Assembly (NCBI RefSeq): GCF_003050705.1
Contig: NZ_QAOG01000001.1
Coordinates: 727,105 to 791,104, forward strand
Length of the DNA: 64,000 nucleotides
Direction: 5' to 3'
DNA from: Sphingomonas aurantiaca
GTDB lineage: Bacteria; Pseudomonadota; Alphaproteobacteria; Sphingomonadales; Sphingomonadaceae
Positions 1-8,979 of this stretch are shown in pieces. The first letter of the stretch is position 1. Each line of letters starts with the position of its first letter. A program made the position numbers and the translations under genes. The notes below the pieces were generated by a model. It had not been told where the DNA came from. It did no database searches and worked only from the letters and a program-made list of their open reading frames with translations.

Positions 1-93
1 GATCGTCGGCGAGCGCAGCCGCAAAAGAAGCACGGAGCCGACGATTCCGAGCACGGCCGCGACCGCGAACATGATAGCTGAACCATACGTCAT
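1..93 (-). CDS. partial small membrane protein, N-terminus only
   Basis: A minus-strand reading frame opens with ATG at position 93 and runs off the left edge after 31 codons. The visible residues are hydrophobic in the middle (FAVAAVLGIVGSVLLL) and are followed by basic residues, which looks like one membrane-spanning or signal-anchor segment. An in-frame stop lies just upstream (118-120), so this ATG is the only good start, but there is no clear Shine-Dalgarno sequence. I do not recognise the family; it could equally be a chance open frame. Confidence 0.35.
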   Translation of the reverse strand, partial: MTYGSAIMFAVAAVLGIVGSVLLLRLRSPTI

Positions 94-149
94 GCGACCA
101 ACTCGCGCGGCGCGCGTTCAGCACCCGTATTCAACACAGGAGAACGACC

Positions 150-410
150 ATGGTCGATGCAACCCAGATTCAGGAACATGCCGAAGTCATCGGTGCGGAC
201 GGCGTCCATGTCGGCACCGTCGACAAGGTCGAAGGCAACCGCATCAAGCTGACCAAGAAGGACTCGGGCGCGCAGGTCAACGAGGGCACCGGCAGCCATG
301 AAGGGCATCATCACTTCATCTCGCTCGGGCTGGTTGCGGATATCGAGGACGGCAAGGTCCGCCTTTCGGCCAACGCCGACGTGGCGGTGACGTTCGAAGA
401 AGAGGCCTGA
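150..410 (+). CDS. DUF2171 family protein
   Basis: An 86-residue soluble protein with no signal peptide or membrane segment. It has the DUF2171 pattern: an opening that names a stored state (HAEVIGADGVHVGTVDKVEG), then IKLTKKDS, a His-rich turn (GSHEGHHHF) and a second beta-rich half (ISLGLVADIEDGKVRLS), which resembles a PRC-barrel-like fold. The family is common in sphingomonads and rhizobia and its function is unknown. The start is well supported by AGGAG eight bases upstream of the ATG. It is transcribed alone and ends in a palindrome and a strong terminator. Confidence 0.85.
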   Translation: MVDATQIQEHAEVIGADGVHVGTVDKVEGNRIKLTKKDSGAQVNEGTGSHEGHHHFISLGLVADIEDGKVRLSANADVAVTFEEEA

Positions 411-416
411 CACGCT

Positions 417-441
417 GGCGGTACGCGTAACGCGTGCCGCC
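417..441. repeat. 25-nt near-perfect palindrome
   Basis: GGCGG-T-ACGCGT-A-ACGCGT-G-CCGCC: twelve paired positions around one central base, with one G-T wobble. It starts seven bases after the DUF2171 stop and precedes the terminator. It could be a second RNA hairpin or a dimeric protein site. Confidence 0.5.
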
Positions 442-452
442 GAGCCTGCTTG

Positions 453-487
453 AACCCCGGTCCGCGTCGTGCGGGCCGGGGTTTTTT
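453..487 (+). terminator. Rho-independent terminator after the DUF2171 gene
   Basis: A GC-rich stem (AACCCCGGTCCGC paired with GCGGGCCGGGGTT) is followed directly by a run of six T on the plus strand. On the minus strand the stem is not followed by T, so it should stop only the rightward transcript. Confidence 0.85.
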
Positions 488-510
488 GCGTCAGGCCGCA
501 GCGAAGGGCC

Positions 511-2430
511 TTACTGACAGGCAAGGCACTCATCGTAATCCTTCGATTCCACGTCGATCTGACGCAGGTCGATGGTGTTGTCCGCCTCGACCCCGCCTGC
601 GAACCCGGCGCGCTGCACCGACTTCGAGCGCAGATAATAGAGCGACTTGATGCCGAGCTCCCACGCGCGGAAGTGGAGCATCAGCAGGTCCCACTTTTCC
701 ACGTCGGCCGGGATGAACAGGTTCAGCGACTGCGCCTGGTCGATATAGGGCGTGCGATCGGCGGCGAGCTCGAGCAGCCAGCGCTGGTCGATCTCGAACG
801 AGGTCTTGTAGCAGTCCTTTTCCTCGACCGAGAGGAAGTCGAGATGCTGGACCGACCCGCCCTGTTCGAGGATCGAGTTCCACACCGCATCCGAGTTCTT
901 CGACTTCTCGGCGAGCATCTTCTCGAGATACGGGTTCTTGATCGAGAAGCTGCCCGAGAGCGTCTTGTGCGTGTAGATGTTCGCGGGGATCGGCTCGATG
1001 CATGCCGACGTGCCGCCGCAGATGATGCTGATCGATGCGGTCGGGGCGATCGCCATCTTGCAGCTGAACCGCTCCATCGCGCCGACATCGGCGGCATCGG
1101 GGCAGGGCCCGCGCTCGATCGCGAGCTGCATCGAGGCTTCGTTCGCCTGGCTGCTGATGTGCTTGAACATCCGCAGGTTCCACGACTTCGCCATCGCGCC
1201 CTCGAACGGGATGCCGCGTGCCTGGAGGAAGCTGTGGAAGCCCATGACGCCGAGGCCGACCGAGCGCTCGCGGCCCGCCGAATAGGCGGCACGTTCCATG
1301 CCGGGCTCGTGGCGGTCGATATAATCCTGGAGCACGTTGTCGAGGAAGCGCATGACGTCCTCGATCAGGCCCTTCTCGTCCTTCCACTGATCCCAGGTTT
1401 CGAGGTTCAGCGACGACAGGCAGCACACCGCGGTCCGCTCGTTGCCGAGGTGATCCTTGCCGGTCGGCAGCGTGATCTCCGAGCACAGGTTCGAGGTCGA
1501 GACCTTGAGGCCGAGCTCGCGGTGATGCTTCGGCATCGCCTTGTTCACGTGATCGGCGAAGACGATGTACGGCTCGCCGGTCTGGAGGCGGGTCTCGACG
1601 AGTTTCTGGAACAGCGAGCGCGCGTCGACGGTGGCGCGGATCGCCTGGTCCTTCGGGCTGCGCAGATGCCATTCCTCGCCATTGCGCACGGCTTCCATGA
1701 AGTCGTCGGTGATCAGCACGCCGTGGTGCAGGTTCAGAGCCTTGCGGTTGAAATCGCCCGAGGGTTTGCGGATCTCGAGGAATTCCTCGATCTCGGGGTG
1801 CGAGACGTCGAGATAGACCGCGGCCGACCCGCGGCGCAGCGAGCCCTGGCTGATCGCGAGCGTCAGCGAATCCATGACGCGGACGAACGGGATGATGCCG
1901 CTGGTCTTGCCGTTGAGGCCGACCGGCTCGCCGATGCCGCGGACATTGCCCCAATAGGTGCCGATGCCGCCGCCGCGCGAGGCGAGCCAGACATTCTCGT
2001 TCCAGGTGTCGACGATGCCGCCGAGGCTGTCGGGGACCGAGTTCAGATAGCAGGAGATCGGCAGGCCACGACCGGTGCCGCCGTTCGACAGAACGGGGGT
2101 GGCGGGCATGAACCAGAGCTTCGAGATCGCGTCGTAGAGGCGCTGCGCATGGCCGGCGTCATCGGCATAGGCCGACGCGACGCGGACGAACAGGTCCTGG
2201 TAGCTCTCGCCCGGGAGCAGATAGCGGTCCTTGAGCGTGTCCTTGCCGAACTCGGTCAGCAGCGCGTCGCGGCTGTGATCGACCTCGACCGGGTAGATCT
2301 GCGCGCGCACGGAGTGGCTGTCCTGCGCCTGGCGCGGCGCCTTGGGGGCCTCTGCTGCAGGCGTTTCGGTGGTCTGTTCGATCGTATCTGTGGTCATGTC
2401 GCTATCCCGGCTGCTGTTTCTGAAATCCAT
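511..2430 (-). CDS. nrdA: ribonucleoside-diphosphate reductase subunit alpha
   Basis: Large catalytic subunit of class I ribonucleotide reductase, which reduces ribonucleoside diphosphates for DNA synthesis. Visible landmarks in the 639-residue product are the first redox cysteine in ISCYLNSVP (about residue 127), the radical-site triad N-C-E in SNLCSEIT (314-318), the partner cysteine in TAVCCLSS (336-337) and a C-terminal shuttle pair in CLACQ. The first redox cysteine sits about 100 residues earlier than in the E. coli enzyme, so the N-terminal ATP-cone (activity site) is absent. I chose ATG 2430 because AGGAG lies eight bases upstream; ATG 2397 is possible. The small-subunit gene nrdB is not in the window. 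Confidence 0.93.
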   Translation of the reverse strand: MDFRNSSRDSDMTTDTIEQTTETPAAEAPKAPRQAQDSHSVRAQIYPVEVDHSRDALLTEFGKDTLKDRYLLPGESYQDLFVRVASAYADDAGHAQRLYDAISKLWFMPATPVLSNGGTGRGLPISCYLNSVPDSLGGIVDTWNENVWLASRGGGIGTYWGNVRGIGEPVGLNGKTSGIIPFVRVMDSLTLAISQGSLRRGSAAVYLDVSHPEIEEFLEIRKPSGDFNRKALNLHHGVLITDDFMEAVRNGEEWHLRSPKDQAIRATVDARSLFQKLVETRLQTGEPYIVFADHVNKAMPKHHRELGLKVSTSNLCSEITLPTGKDHLGNERTAVCCLSSLNLETWDQWKDEKGLIEDVMRFLDNVLQDYIDRHEPGMERAAYSAGRERSVGLGVMGFHSFLQARGIPFEGAMAKSWNLRMFKHISSQANEASMQLAIERGPCPDAADVGAMERFSCKMAIAPTASISIICGGTSACIEPIPANIYTHKTLSGSFSIKNPYLEKMLAEKSKNSDAVWNSILEQGGSVQHLDFLSVEEKDCYKTSFEIDQRWLLELAADRTPYIDQAQSLNLFIPADVEKWDLLMLHFRAWELGIKSLYYLRSKSVQRAGFAGGVEADNTIDLRQIDVESKDYDECLACQ

Positions 2431-2897
2431 CGAAACCGCTCCTAGTGTTCTGTATTCGTTCGAATCGGTCGCCTGTCGCCATGCTACCATCGGACGGGCC
2501 CAAACGGGAGAACAAAAAGTGACCATCGCGGCGGTGGAAGGCGCGCTTACGGTCAAATCGCATAGGGCTATGCAAGGGTTGTTCTACCAGCGATTGGGTT
2601 CGCCCCCGAACGCAACCCCAAGAGATTGTGCCAAACCGCGAAGAGACGCAAGGGGGTGAGGGGGTGGTTCGAGGCTCGGTTCGTCGCGTTCGGCTGAGCA
2701 CTGGCCGACCGGCATATTCGCGACGCGTGGAGTTCTGCGGGGTTCGCGATGTGCAAGGGGACGAAGCGGGAACGAAAAATTATTTCGGGCTGGGAAGTGG
2801 CAAATGTTTCTTCGCGAACGGCAACGTTGCGACGGCCACCAGATCTAGGGGTCGGCTGTCTCGTTTCGGTGCGATCCTCGCCGCCCTGGCCTGCGGC
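2431..2897. other. intergenic region upstream of nrdA
   Basis: 467 bases without a convincing gene. It should hold the nrdA promoter. The only structure I see is a 14-base perfect inverted repeat GCATAG-GG-CTATGC at 2560-2573, about 130 bases upstream of the nrdA start, and a sequence at about 2619-2634 (minus-strand CACAATCTCTTGGGG) that loosely resembles an NrdR box. Neither is convincing alone. Confidence 0.4.
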
Positions 2898-5003
2898 TCA
2901 GCCCTCGATGATCGTGCGGATCTGCGTGGCGAGCGCTTCCATCGCGAAGGGCTTGGTGATCATCGACATGCCCGGCTCGAGAAAGCCCGACGCCAGCGCC
3001 GCATTTTCCGCATAGCCGGTCATGAACAGCACGCGCAGCCCGGGACGCATCATCCGGCCGGCATCGGCGACCTGGCGGCCGTTAAGCCCGGGTAGCCCGA
3101 TATCGGTGACGAGCAGATCGATCCGCTCCATCGTCCGCAAGCAGTCGAGCCCGGCCGGGCCGTCATGCGCCTCGACCGCCTGATAGCCGAGTTCGCCGAG
3201 CACCTCGACGATCAGCGCGCGGACGACCGCATCATCCTCGACCACCAGCACGATCTCGCCCGCGTTGGTGGCATGGTCCTGAGTCAGCCCGGGGAGTGCC
3301 TCGCCCTGCTCCGCCTCGCCATAATGACGGGGGAGATAGAGCTTGATCGTCGTGCCGTGGCCGACCTCGCTGTAGATCCTGGCATAGCCCTCCGACTGGC
3401 GGGCGAAGCCATAGATCATCGAGAGGCCTAGACCCGTCCCCTGGCCGATCGGCTTGGTCGTGAAGAACGGCTCGAACGCCTTGGCGATCGTGTCGGCGGA
3501 CATCCCGGTGCCGGTGTCGGAGACGCAGATGCAGACATAATGCCCCGGGCGGACGTCGCGCTGGCTGGCGGCGAAATGGTCGTCGAGCAGCGCGTTGCGG
3601 GTCTCGATCGTCAGCACGCCGCCATCGGGCATCGCATCACGCGCGTTGATGACCAGGTTGAGCAGCGAGTTTTCGAGCTGGTTGGGGTCGCACAGCGTTG
3701 TCCACAGACCGTCCGCGAGCACCGTCTCGAACGCGATCTGCTCGCCGGTGGTGCGGCGGAGCAGGTCTTCGAGCGAGGCAATCAGCGCGTTGGCCTGGAC
3801 CGGGCGCGGATCGAGCGGCTGGCGGCGCGAGAAGGCGAGCAGGCGGTGGGTCAGCGACGCCGCACGGTTGGCGGCGGTGGTCGCGCCGGTGATGAAGCGA
3901 TCGAGTTCGTCGATCCGCCCTTGCGCGACGCGGCGCTGGACGATCTCGAGGCTGCCCGTGATGCCTTGCAGCAGATTGTTGAAATCATGCGCAATGCCGC
4001 CGGTGAGCTGGCCGACCGCCTCCATCTTCTGCGCCTGGCGCAGCGCCTCCTGCGCCTCGATCAGTTCTTGCGTACGGTCGCTGACTCGCTGTTCGAGATC
4101 GGCGTTGAGCGACTGCAGATCCCGTTCGAGCCGCTTGCGGTCGGTAACGTCCGCGCCCTCGACGAAGACGCCGACGACCGCACCGGTCGCATCGCGGATC
4201 GGCTGGTAGACGAAATCGACATAGCGATCGTTGATCGGCCCGCCGGGTTCGGCCTGGACGGCATAGAGCATGCCCGTCGCGGTAAACGCGACGCCGCTGG
4301 TGAACACCCCGTCGAGCAGGTCGAGGAAACCCTGTTCGACCGCGTCGGGCAGCGTCTCGGCGACAGTGCGGCCCAGCACGTCGCGGTGGCCGATCAGCTT
4401 GTCATAGCCGGGGTTGGTCAGTTCGAAGCGGTGCTCGGCGCCGCGCAGCATCGCCATGAAGGTCGGCGCCTGCGCAAACATCTGGCCCATCCGCTCGCGC
4501 TCGTCGCGCAGCGCGCGTTCGGTCTGGACTCGCTCAGTGCTTTCATAGGTCGAGCAGAACATGCCCGCGATCGCGCCACTGTCGTCGCGGAGGGGCGAAT
4601 AGGAGAAGGTGAACCAGGCCTGCTCGTCATAGCCCTTGCGGTTGGTGACGAGCGGCAGATTCTCGAAGAACGACGCGTCTCCGCCAAGCGCCTTGTCGAC
4701 CAGCGGGCTGATATCGCTCCACACGTCCGCCCAGACATCCGCAAACGGCCGGCCGAGCGCGGCGGGATGCTTGTCGTGCATGATGCGTGCGTAATGGTCG
4801 TTGTAGAGGAAGCCGAGCTCGTCCCCCCAGGCAAGGCACATCGCGAATTCGGACGCGAGCATCAGCGAGACGATCGAGCGCAGCGACTGCGACCAGCCCG
4901 CGATCGGGCCGAGTGGCGAGGACGACCAGTCATGCGCGCGGATCATCGCGGCCATCTCGTCGCCGCCGGTCAGGAAATCGGCCTGGGCCGTCTGTGAAGT
5001 CAT
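2898..5003 (-). CDS. PAS-domain hybrid sensor histidine kinase
   Basis: A 701-residue cytoplasmic hybrid kinase without membrane segments. Order: PAS-like domain (about 20-165), second PAS domain (170-290), coiled-coil linker (290-330), HisKA with the phospho-accepting His339 in GGIAHDFNNLL, HATPase_c (N box LVINARDAM, G boxes GTGTGM and GQGTGLGL), and a C-terminal receiver with Asp634 in LVTDIGLPGLNG. This is the widespread FixL/LuxQ-like soluble type in which the kinase can phosphorylate its own receiver. No output regulator lies beside it, so the input and target are unknown. The start ATG 5003 is preceded by AGGATCTTGAG. Confidence 0.9.
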   Translation of the reverse strand: MTSQTAQADFLTGGDEMAAMIRAHDWSSSPLGPIAGWSQSLRSIVSLMLASEFAMCLAWGDELGFLYNDHYARIMHDKHPAALGRPFADVWADVWSDISPLVDKALGGDASFFENLPLVTNRKGYDEQAWFTFSYSPLRDDSGAIAGMFCSTYESTERVQTERALRDERERMGQMFAQAPTFMAMLRGAEHRFELTNPGYDKLIGHRDVLGRTVAETLPDAVEQGFLDLLDGVFTSGVAFTATGMLYAVQAEPGGPINDRYVDFVYQPIRDATGAVVGVFVEGADVTDRKRLERDLQSLNADLEQRVSDRTQELIEAQEALRQAQKMEAVGQLTGGIAHDFNNLLQGITGSLEIVQRRVAQGRIDELDRFITGATTAANRAASLTHRLLAFSRRQPLDPRPVQANALIASLEDLLRRTTGEQIAFETVLADGLWTTLCDPNQLENSLLNLVINARDAMPDGGVLTIETRNALLDDHFAASQRDVRPGHYVCICVSDTGTGMSADTIAKAFEPFFTTKPIGQGTGLGLSMIYGFARQSEGYARIYSEVGHGTTIKLYLPRHYGEAEQGEALPGLTQDHATNAGEIVLVVEDDAVVRALIVEVLGELGYQAVEAHDGPAGLDCLRTMERIDLLVTDIGLPGLNGRQVADAGRMMRPGLRVLFMTGYAENAALASGFLEPGMSMITKPFAMEALATQIRTIIEG

Positions 5004-5108
5004 CTCAAGATCCTGCCGGGTCGCACACCGGGTCGAATTTTACTTCGACGGCCGTTGGATACGGGCCTGCGCCTTGCGATTCCATCGTTTTGGACGCGGT
5101 TCGACAGG

Positions 5109-5834
5109 TCAACGGCACAGTTCGTCGGCCAGCTGGGTCAAGCTGCCGACGGAAACGTCCCAGTCCTGCGCGGCATCGGCGTCGGGCGCGGCGCGACCGC
5201 CATATTCGTGCGGGCGATCGACATAGGCGGTCTGCAAGCCCGCCGCGCGCGCCGCGGCGAGGTCGCTATGGTGCGCGGCGACGAGGCAGAGCTCGGACGG
5301 ATCGATCGCCAGCAGGCGCGCGGTGGCGAGGTAGGATTCGGGCAGCGGCTTGTAGACTCGGCTGACCTCGGCACCCAGGATCGCGTCCCAGGGGAGACCC
5401 GCGCGGCGCGCCATGTCGAGCATCAGTGCGATGTTCCCGTTGCTCAGCGTCACGATCGGGAACCGGGTTTTCAGGCGGGCGAGGCCTTCGACCGAGTCGG
5501 GCCATGGGTCGAGCCGGTGCCAGGCGTGGGTCAGGTCGTCGAGCGTGGCGTCATCGATCGCCGCTGGATCGATGCGGTGATGGCGGAGGAGATCCTCGAG
5601 CGCTTCGCGGTGGAGCGTGTCGAGGATGACGAACGGCCTGCGACCGCTGCGCACCTCTTCGAGTGCGGGCTGATAGCGTTTGCGCCAGCCATCGGCGAAG
5701 ACATGCGGGTCGATATCGCTGCGGTCCAGCCGCGCGAGGACGGGCGCCGCGTCGCGCGCGATCCCCGATCGCCAATCGACGACGGTGCCGAATACGTCGA
5801 AGGCGAGGGCTTTGATCGGTGCGCGGTTTACCAT
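5109..5834 (-). CDS. haloacid dehalogenase, type II
   Basis: A HAD-superfamily hydrolase of the L-2-haloacid dehalogenase type, which replaces halogen by hydroxyl on 2-halo acids through an aspartyl ester. Seen in the 241-residue product: nucleophile Asp13 in AFDVFGT, motif II Ser/Asn in TLSNGN, the lysine of motif III in RVYKPLPESY and the acidic region AAHHSDLAAA. A physiological substrate cannot be assigned; many such proteins are promiscuous. I took ATG 5834 as the start; an upstream TTG (5900) would add 22 non-conserved residues. The Shine-Dalgarno sequence is weak for either. Confidence 0.85.
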   Translation of the reverse strand: MVNRAPIKALAFDVFGTVVDWRSGIARDAAPVLARLDRSDIDPHVFADGWRKRYQPALEEVRSGRRPFVILDTLHREALEDLLRHHRIDPAAIDDATLDDLTHAWHRLDPWPDSVEGLARLKTRFPIVTLSNGNIALMLDMARRAGLPWDAILGAEVSRVYKPLPESYLATARLLAIDPSELCLVAAHHSDLAAARAAGLQTAYVDRPHEYGGRAAPDADAAQDWDVSVGSLTQLADELCR

Positions 5835-5924
5835 GAAGGAGAGACGGCGACAGGGGGCGGTTGGTTCCCCCTTGGCTCGCCATTTTCCCCGTCTCCCCAA
5901 GCCCGGACGAACGTCCGTTGCCGA

Positions 5925-8603
5925 TCATCCCGCCCGGCGGATCCGCGATGCCTGGCCGTGGTTCAGACGGTCGAGGTTGAACGCCTCATGGAACTCGATC
6001 CCCGCCTTGCCGTCGCGCGCCCAGCGGACGCGGGCGGGGGTGAGCTGGTCTTCGAGCAGCTCGATCTGCATCTCGACGCCATAGGGATCGCCGTCGATCC
6101 GGAGCCCGTCGACCATCGCCCCCGAGGTCGAGATGTCGCGGATGCGGACATCGCCGCGCACGCCCCCGATCATGATGCGCGCGGAGCGCAGCATCTTGGT
6201 CCGCGGCGCGCGGCTGACCTTGAAGCCGCTCGCGGTCGCCGTCCCGTTCTCGACGCCCAACTGGCGCATTGCCTCCTCCGCGCGCACCGGGCGGCCATAG
6301 ACATAGCCTTGGATGTGGCTGCACCCCAGATCGCGCAACAGGTCGATCTCGTCCTGCACCTCGACGCCTTCCGCGGTGGTTTCCATGCCGAGCGTGTCGG
6401 CCAGCGTCACGATCGCCTTGATGATCGCGGCGTTGCGGTTGCCGGGTTCGGCCGCGCCCTTCACGAACGACTGGTCGATCTTGATCTTGTCGAACGGCGC
6501 GTTGCGTAAGTAGCCGAGCGACGAATAGCCGGTGCCGAAATCGTCGAGCGCCAGTCGCACGCCGACGCCCTTGAGCGCCTTGAACATCTGCTCGGACGAG
6601 CGAGTCTCGTCGAGGAACACGCCCTCGGTGATTTCGAGCTCGAGCCGGCGGGGCGCGATCCCCGACTGGGCGAGCGCGCTGGTGACGATCGCGGGCAGCA
6701 CCGGGTTGGCGAACTGGATCGGCGATACGTTGACCGCGACGCGGATGCCGTCGGGCCAGCGCGCCGCCTCGATGCACGCGGTGCGCAACACCCATTCGCC
6801 GATCGCCTCGATCAGCCCGCATTCCTCGGCGACCGGGATGAAGTCGGCGGGCGAGACCATGCCACGAGTCGGGTGGTTCCAGCGGATCAGCGCCTCATAG
6901 CCGACGATCCTGACGGTCTTCGTGCTGACGACGGGCTGGTAGCAGAGGTGGAACGCGCCTTCCGCGACCGCGACGCGCAGATCGTCCTCGAGCAGTTTGC
7001 GCGTCCGCGCGCCCGCCAGCATCTCGTCCGAGAAGAACCGGTGGACGCCGCGCCCGTCGCCCTTGGCGGCATAGAGCGCGAGATCGGCGTTGCGGACCAG
7101 CGTCTCGGAGGTCTCGCCGTCGTCGGGGGAGATCGCGATGCCGATCGAGCAGCCGATCGTGACCGCGGTCCCGCTGATGAAATAGGGCTGCGACAGCGAC
7201 GCGATCAGATCCTTGGCCAGCGTCGCCAGCGCATCGCGGTTGCCCATGCCCGGCAGCACGACCTTGAACTCGTCGCCGCCGAGCCGCCCGACCAGCCCGG
7301 CATCGCCGACCCCGCGCTGCAGGCGTTGCGCGACCTGCTGCAGCAACGCGTCGCCGGCCGGGTGGCCGAGCGTGTCGTTGACCGCCTTGAACCGGTCGAG
7401 ATCCATCAGGAACAGCGAGGTCGCGCGGTAGGGGCCGGTGTTCTGCGCCAGCGTCTTTTCGAGCGAGATCCGCATCCGCTGGCGGTTGGCAAGCCCGGTC
7501 AGGCTGTCGAACAGCGCCAGGCGCGTGATCTCGGCCTCCGACTTGCGCTGTTCGGTCAGGTCGCTGCCCGAGCCGATAAAGCCCTGGAACCGGCCGAGAT
7601 CGTCGACCACCGGACGGCCGGAGATCGACCACCATCGCTCGCACTGCTGCGCGGCGGCGCACACCGAATACTCCGCGAACGAGGTGCGCGACGAGATGTG
7701 GAAGGCGAGCGTACGTTCGGTGCCGGGCGCGTCGCTGTCCATCCGGAACAGGTCGGTCAGCAGCTGGCCGACCGCAGTGCCCGACGGCATGATATCGCGC
7801 GCGACCTTGTCCGACAGATAGGTGACTCGGCCCTGGCGATCGGCTTCCCAGAACCAGCCGGCGCCGTGATCCTCGAACTCGGTGATCATCTTGACCGCGA
7901 TGCGGCCTTCGTTCGACGCGGTCTCGCGGTCGAGTTCGCGCGCATGGTCGATCCGCGCGAGGCTGACGGTCGCGGCGATCAGGCAGCCGAGAAACGCCAG
8001 TGCGATCGCGACCGACACGCTGGGCCCCGCCAGCACCGCGAGCGCCAGCACGAGGCCTGTCGCGAAGCCGAGCGTCGCCGCGCGGATCGGGTGGAGGCTT
8101 ACCGCGGTCACGCCGATCAGGCCGCCGACCGCGATCGTGCTGTCGAGCTGGATCGCGCCGTCGGGCATCGTCGTGATCGCCCATAGCAGCGACGTCAGCG
8201 TCGCGGCCATCGCCGCCGCGCACAGCGTGACGATCCGGTTGCGCTTGTAGGACGCCAGCGCGCTGGCCGCGGGCAGGCGGACGGTCGCGAAGATCAGCAG
8301 CGAGCCGACCGCGAGGATGGCGGTATGGACCGCGATGCCGATGATCCGCTCCCCGGTCGACGTGCCGTCGAACAGCACGAGCGCGACGAGCAGCGAGCAG
8401 GTCAGGAGCTGGATCGCGAGCGTGAACGGCCAGACGACCGAGACCTGCGCGAGTTTCATCACGAACAGCTCGGTGACGGACGCGCGATCATTCTCGGTCA
8501 GGCCGAACAGCCCCTGCAAGGGCAGGCTGTGCGGCTGTCCGTCGGGGCCGCCGGGGGGGCGGGTTTGTGCGCGGCGATCGGCGGCGGGAAGCGGAGCGTA
8601 CAT
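5925..8603 (-). CDS. membrane GGDEF-EAL-PilZ cyclic-di-GMP protein
   Basis: An 892-residue bifunctional cyclic-di-GMP protein. A Pro-rich cytoplasmic N-terminus is followed by about five membrane segments (50-215), a PAS sensor region (240-355), a GGDEF diguanylate cyclase with intact GGDEF (442-446), an EAL phosphodiesterase with intact EAL (570-572) and the catalytic motifs LELEITEG, DDFGTGYSSL and KIKIDQSFV, and a C-terminal PilZ-like domain (about 793-892) with DISTSG. Both enzyme domains look active. The PilZ arginine motif is irregular (RTKMLR), so ligand binding there is uncertain. ATG 8603 is chosen because TAGGA lies about ten bases upstream. An 11-G tract lies about 150 bases upstream. 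Confidence 0.9.
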   Translation of the reverse strand: MYAPLPAADRRAQTRPPGGPDGQPHSLPLQGLFGLTENDRASVTELFVMKLAQVSVVWPFTLAIQLLTCSLLVALVLFDGTSTGERIIGIAVHTAILAVGSLLIFATVRLPAASALASYKRNRIVTLCAAAMAATLTSLLWAITTMPDGAIQLDSTIAVGGLIGVTAVSLHPIRAATLGFATGLVLALAVLAGPSVSVAIALAFLGCLIAATVSLARIDHARELDRETASNEGRIAVKMITEFEDHGAGWFWEADRQGRVTYLSDKVARDIMPSGTAVGQLLTDLFRMDSDAPGTERTLAFHISSRTSFAEYSVCAAAQQCERWWSISGRPVVDDLGRFQGFIGSGSDLTEQRKSEAEITRLALFDSLTGLANRQRMRISLEKTLAQNTGPYRATSLFLMDLDRFKAVNDTLGHPAGDALLQQVAQRLQRGVGDAGLVGRLGGDEFKVVLPGMGNRDALATLAKDLIASLSQPYFISGTAVTIGCSIGIAISPDDGETSETLVRNADLALYAAKGDGRGVHRFFSDEMLAGARTRKLLEDDLRVAVAEGAFHLCYQPVVSTKTVRIVGYEALIRWNHPTRGMVSPADFIPVAEECGLIEAIGEWVLRTACIEAARWPDGIRVAVNVSPIQFANPVLPAIVTSALAQSGIAPRRLELEITEGVFLDETRSSEQMFKALKGVGVRLALDDFGTGYSSLGYLRNAPFDKIKIDQSFVKGAAEPGNRNAAIIKAIVTLADTLGMETTAEGVEVQDEIDLLRDLGCSHIQGYVYGRPVRAEEAMRQLGVENGTATASGFKVSRAPRTKMLRSARIMIGGVRGDVRIRDISTSGAMVDGLRIDGDPYGVEMQIELLEDQLTPARVRWARDGKAGIEFHEAFNLDRLNHGQASRIRRAG

Positions 8604-8979
8604 CGGCGGCATCCTACCGGATCGAGGCTTGGCAGGCGGGACGACGATAGGCCTGGCCACGTCCATGGCGCCGGGATGCACGCGGTGTCCCTCGCATTCC
8701 GAACGTCCGAATTCGCAAGCCGGTCATCGTGTCGTCACCAGGGCGGGCTGGGGGGGGGGGAGCACGCGCGATGCCCGATCATTCGCGTACCAGGGTAATC
8801 GGCCCGAATTGGTTTCGTTCGGGTAAACGCGGCCATCCGTTCTCGCGCATAATCAATGGTTTCGAAGGGCAGGTCTGCGCGAAAACCTGGCACCTCGCGG
8901 CGCCCGCGGGGAATTTTCGAGGGATAGCTATGCGCGTTGTCGCGTTGAGCGCGCGACCCCTATCATCGAGGTATTTCCT
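8604..8979. other. divergent promoter region with an 11-G tract
   Basis: 376 bases between the GGDEF-EAL-PilZ gene (leftward) and the oxidoreductase gene (rightward). It must carry both promoters. I cannot point to a safe -35/-10 pair. The striking element is an uninterrupted run of eleven G at 8750-8760. Confidence 0.55.
8750..8760 (+). repeat. homopolymer of eleven G
   Basis: Single-base repeat in non-coding DNA about 150 bases upstream of the GGDEF-EAL-PilZ start and 220 bases upstream of the oxidoreductase start. Tracts of this length slip during replication in many bacteria, and assemblers also miscount them. Confidence 0.8.

Noticed and set aside
2619..2634. NrdR box upstream of nrdA
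   Set aside because: Only a loose match to the consensus and no second box at the expected helical spacing.
2628..3095. Plus-strand open frame in the nrdA upstream region
   Set aside because: Low complexity, overlaps the kinase gene end and has no recognisable protein features or ribosome-binding site.
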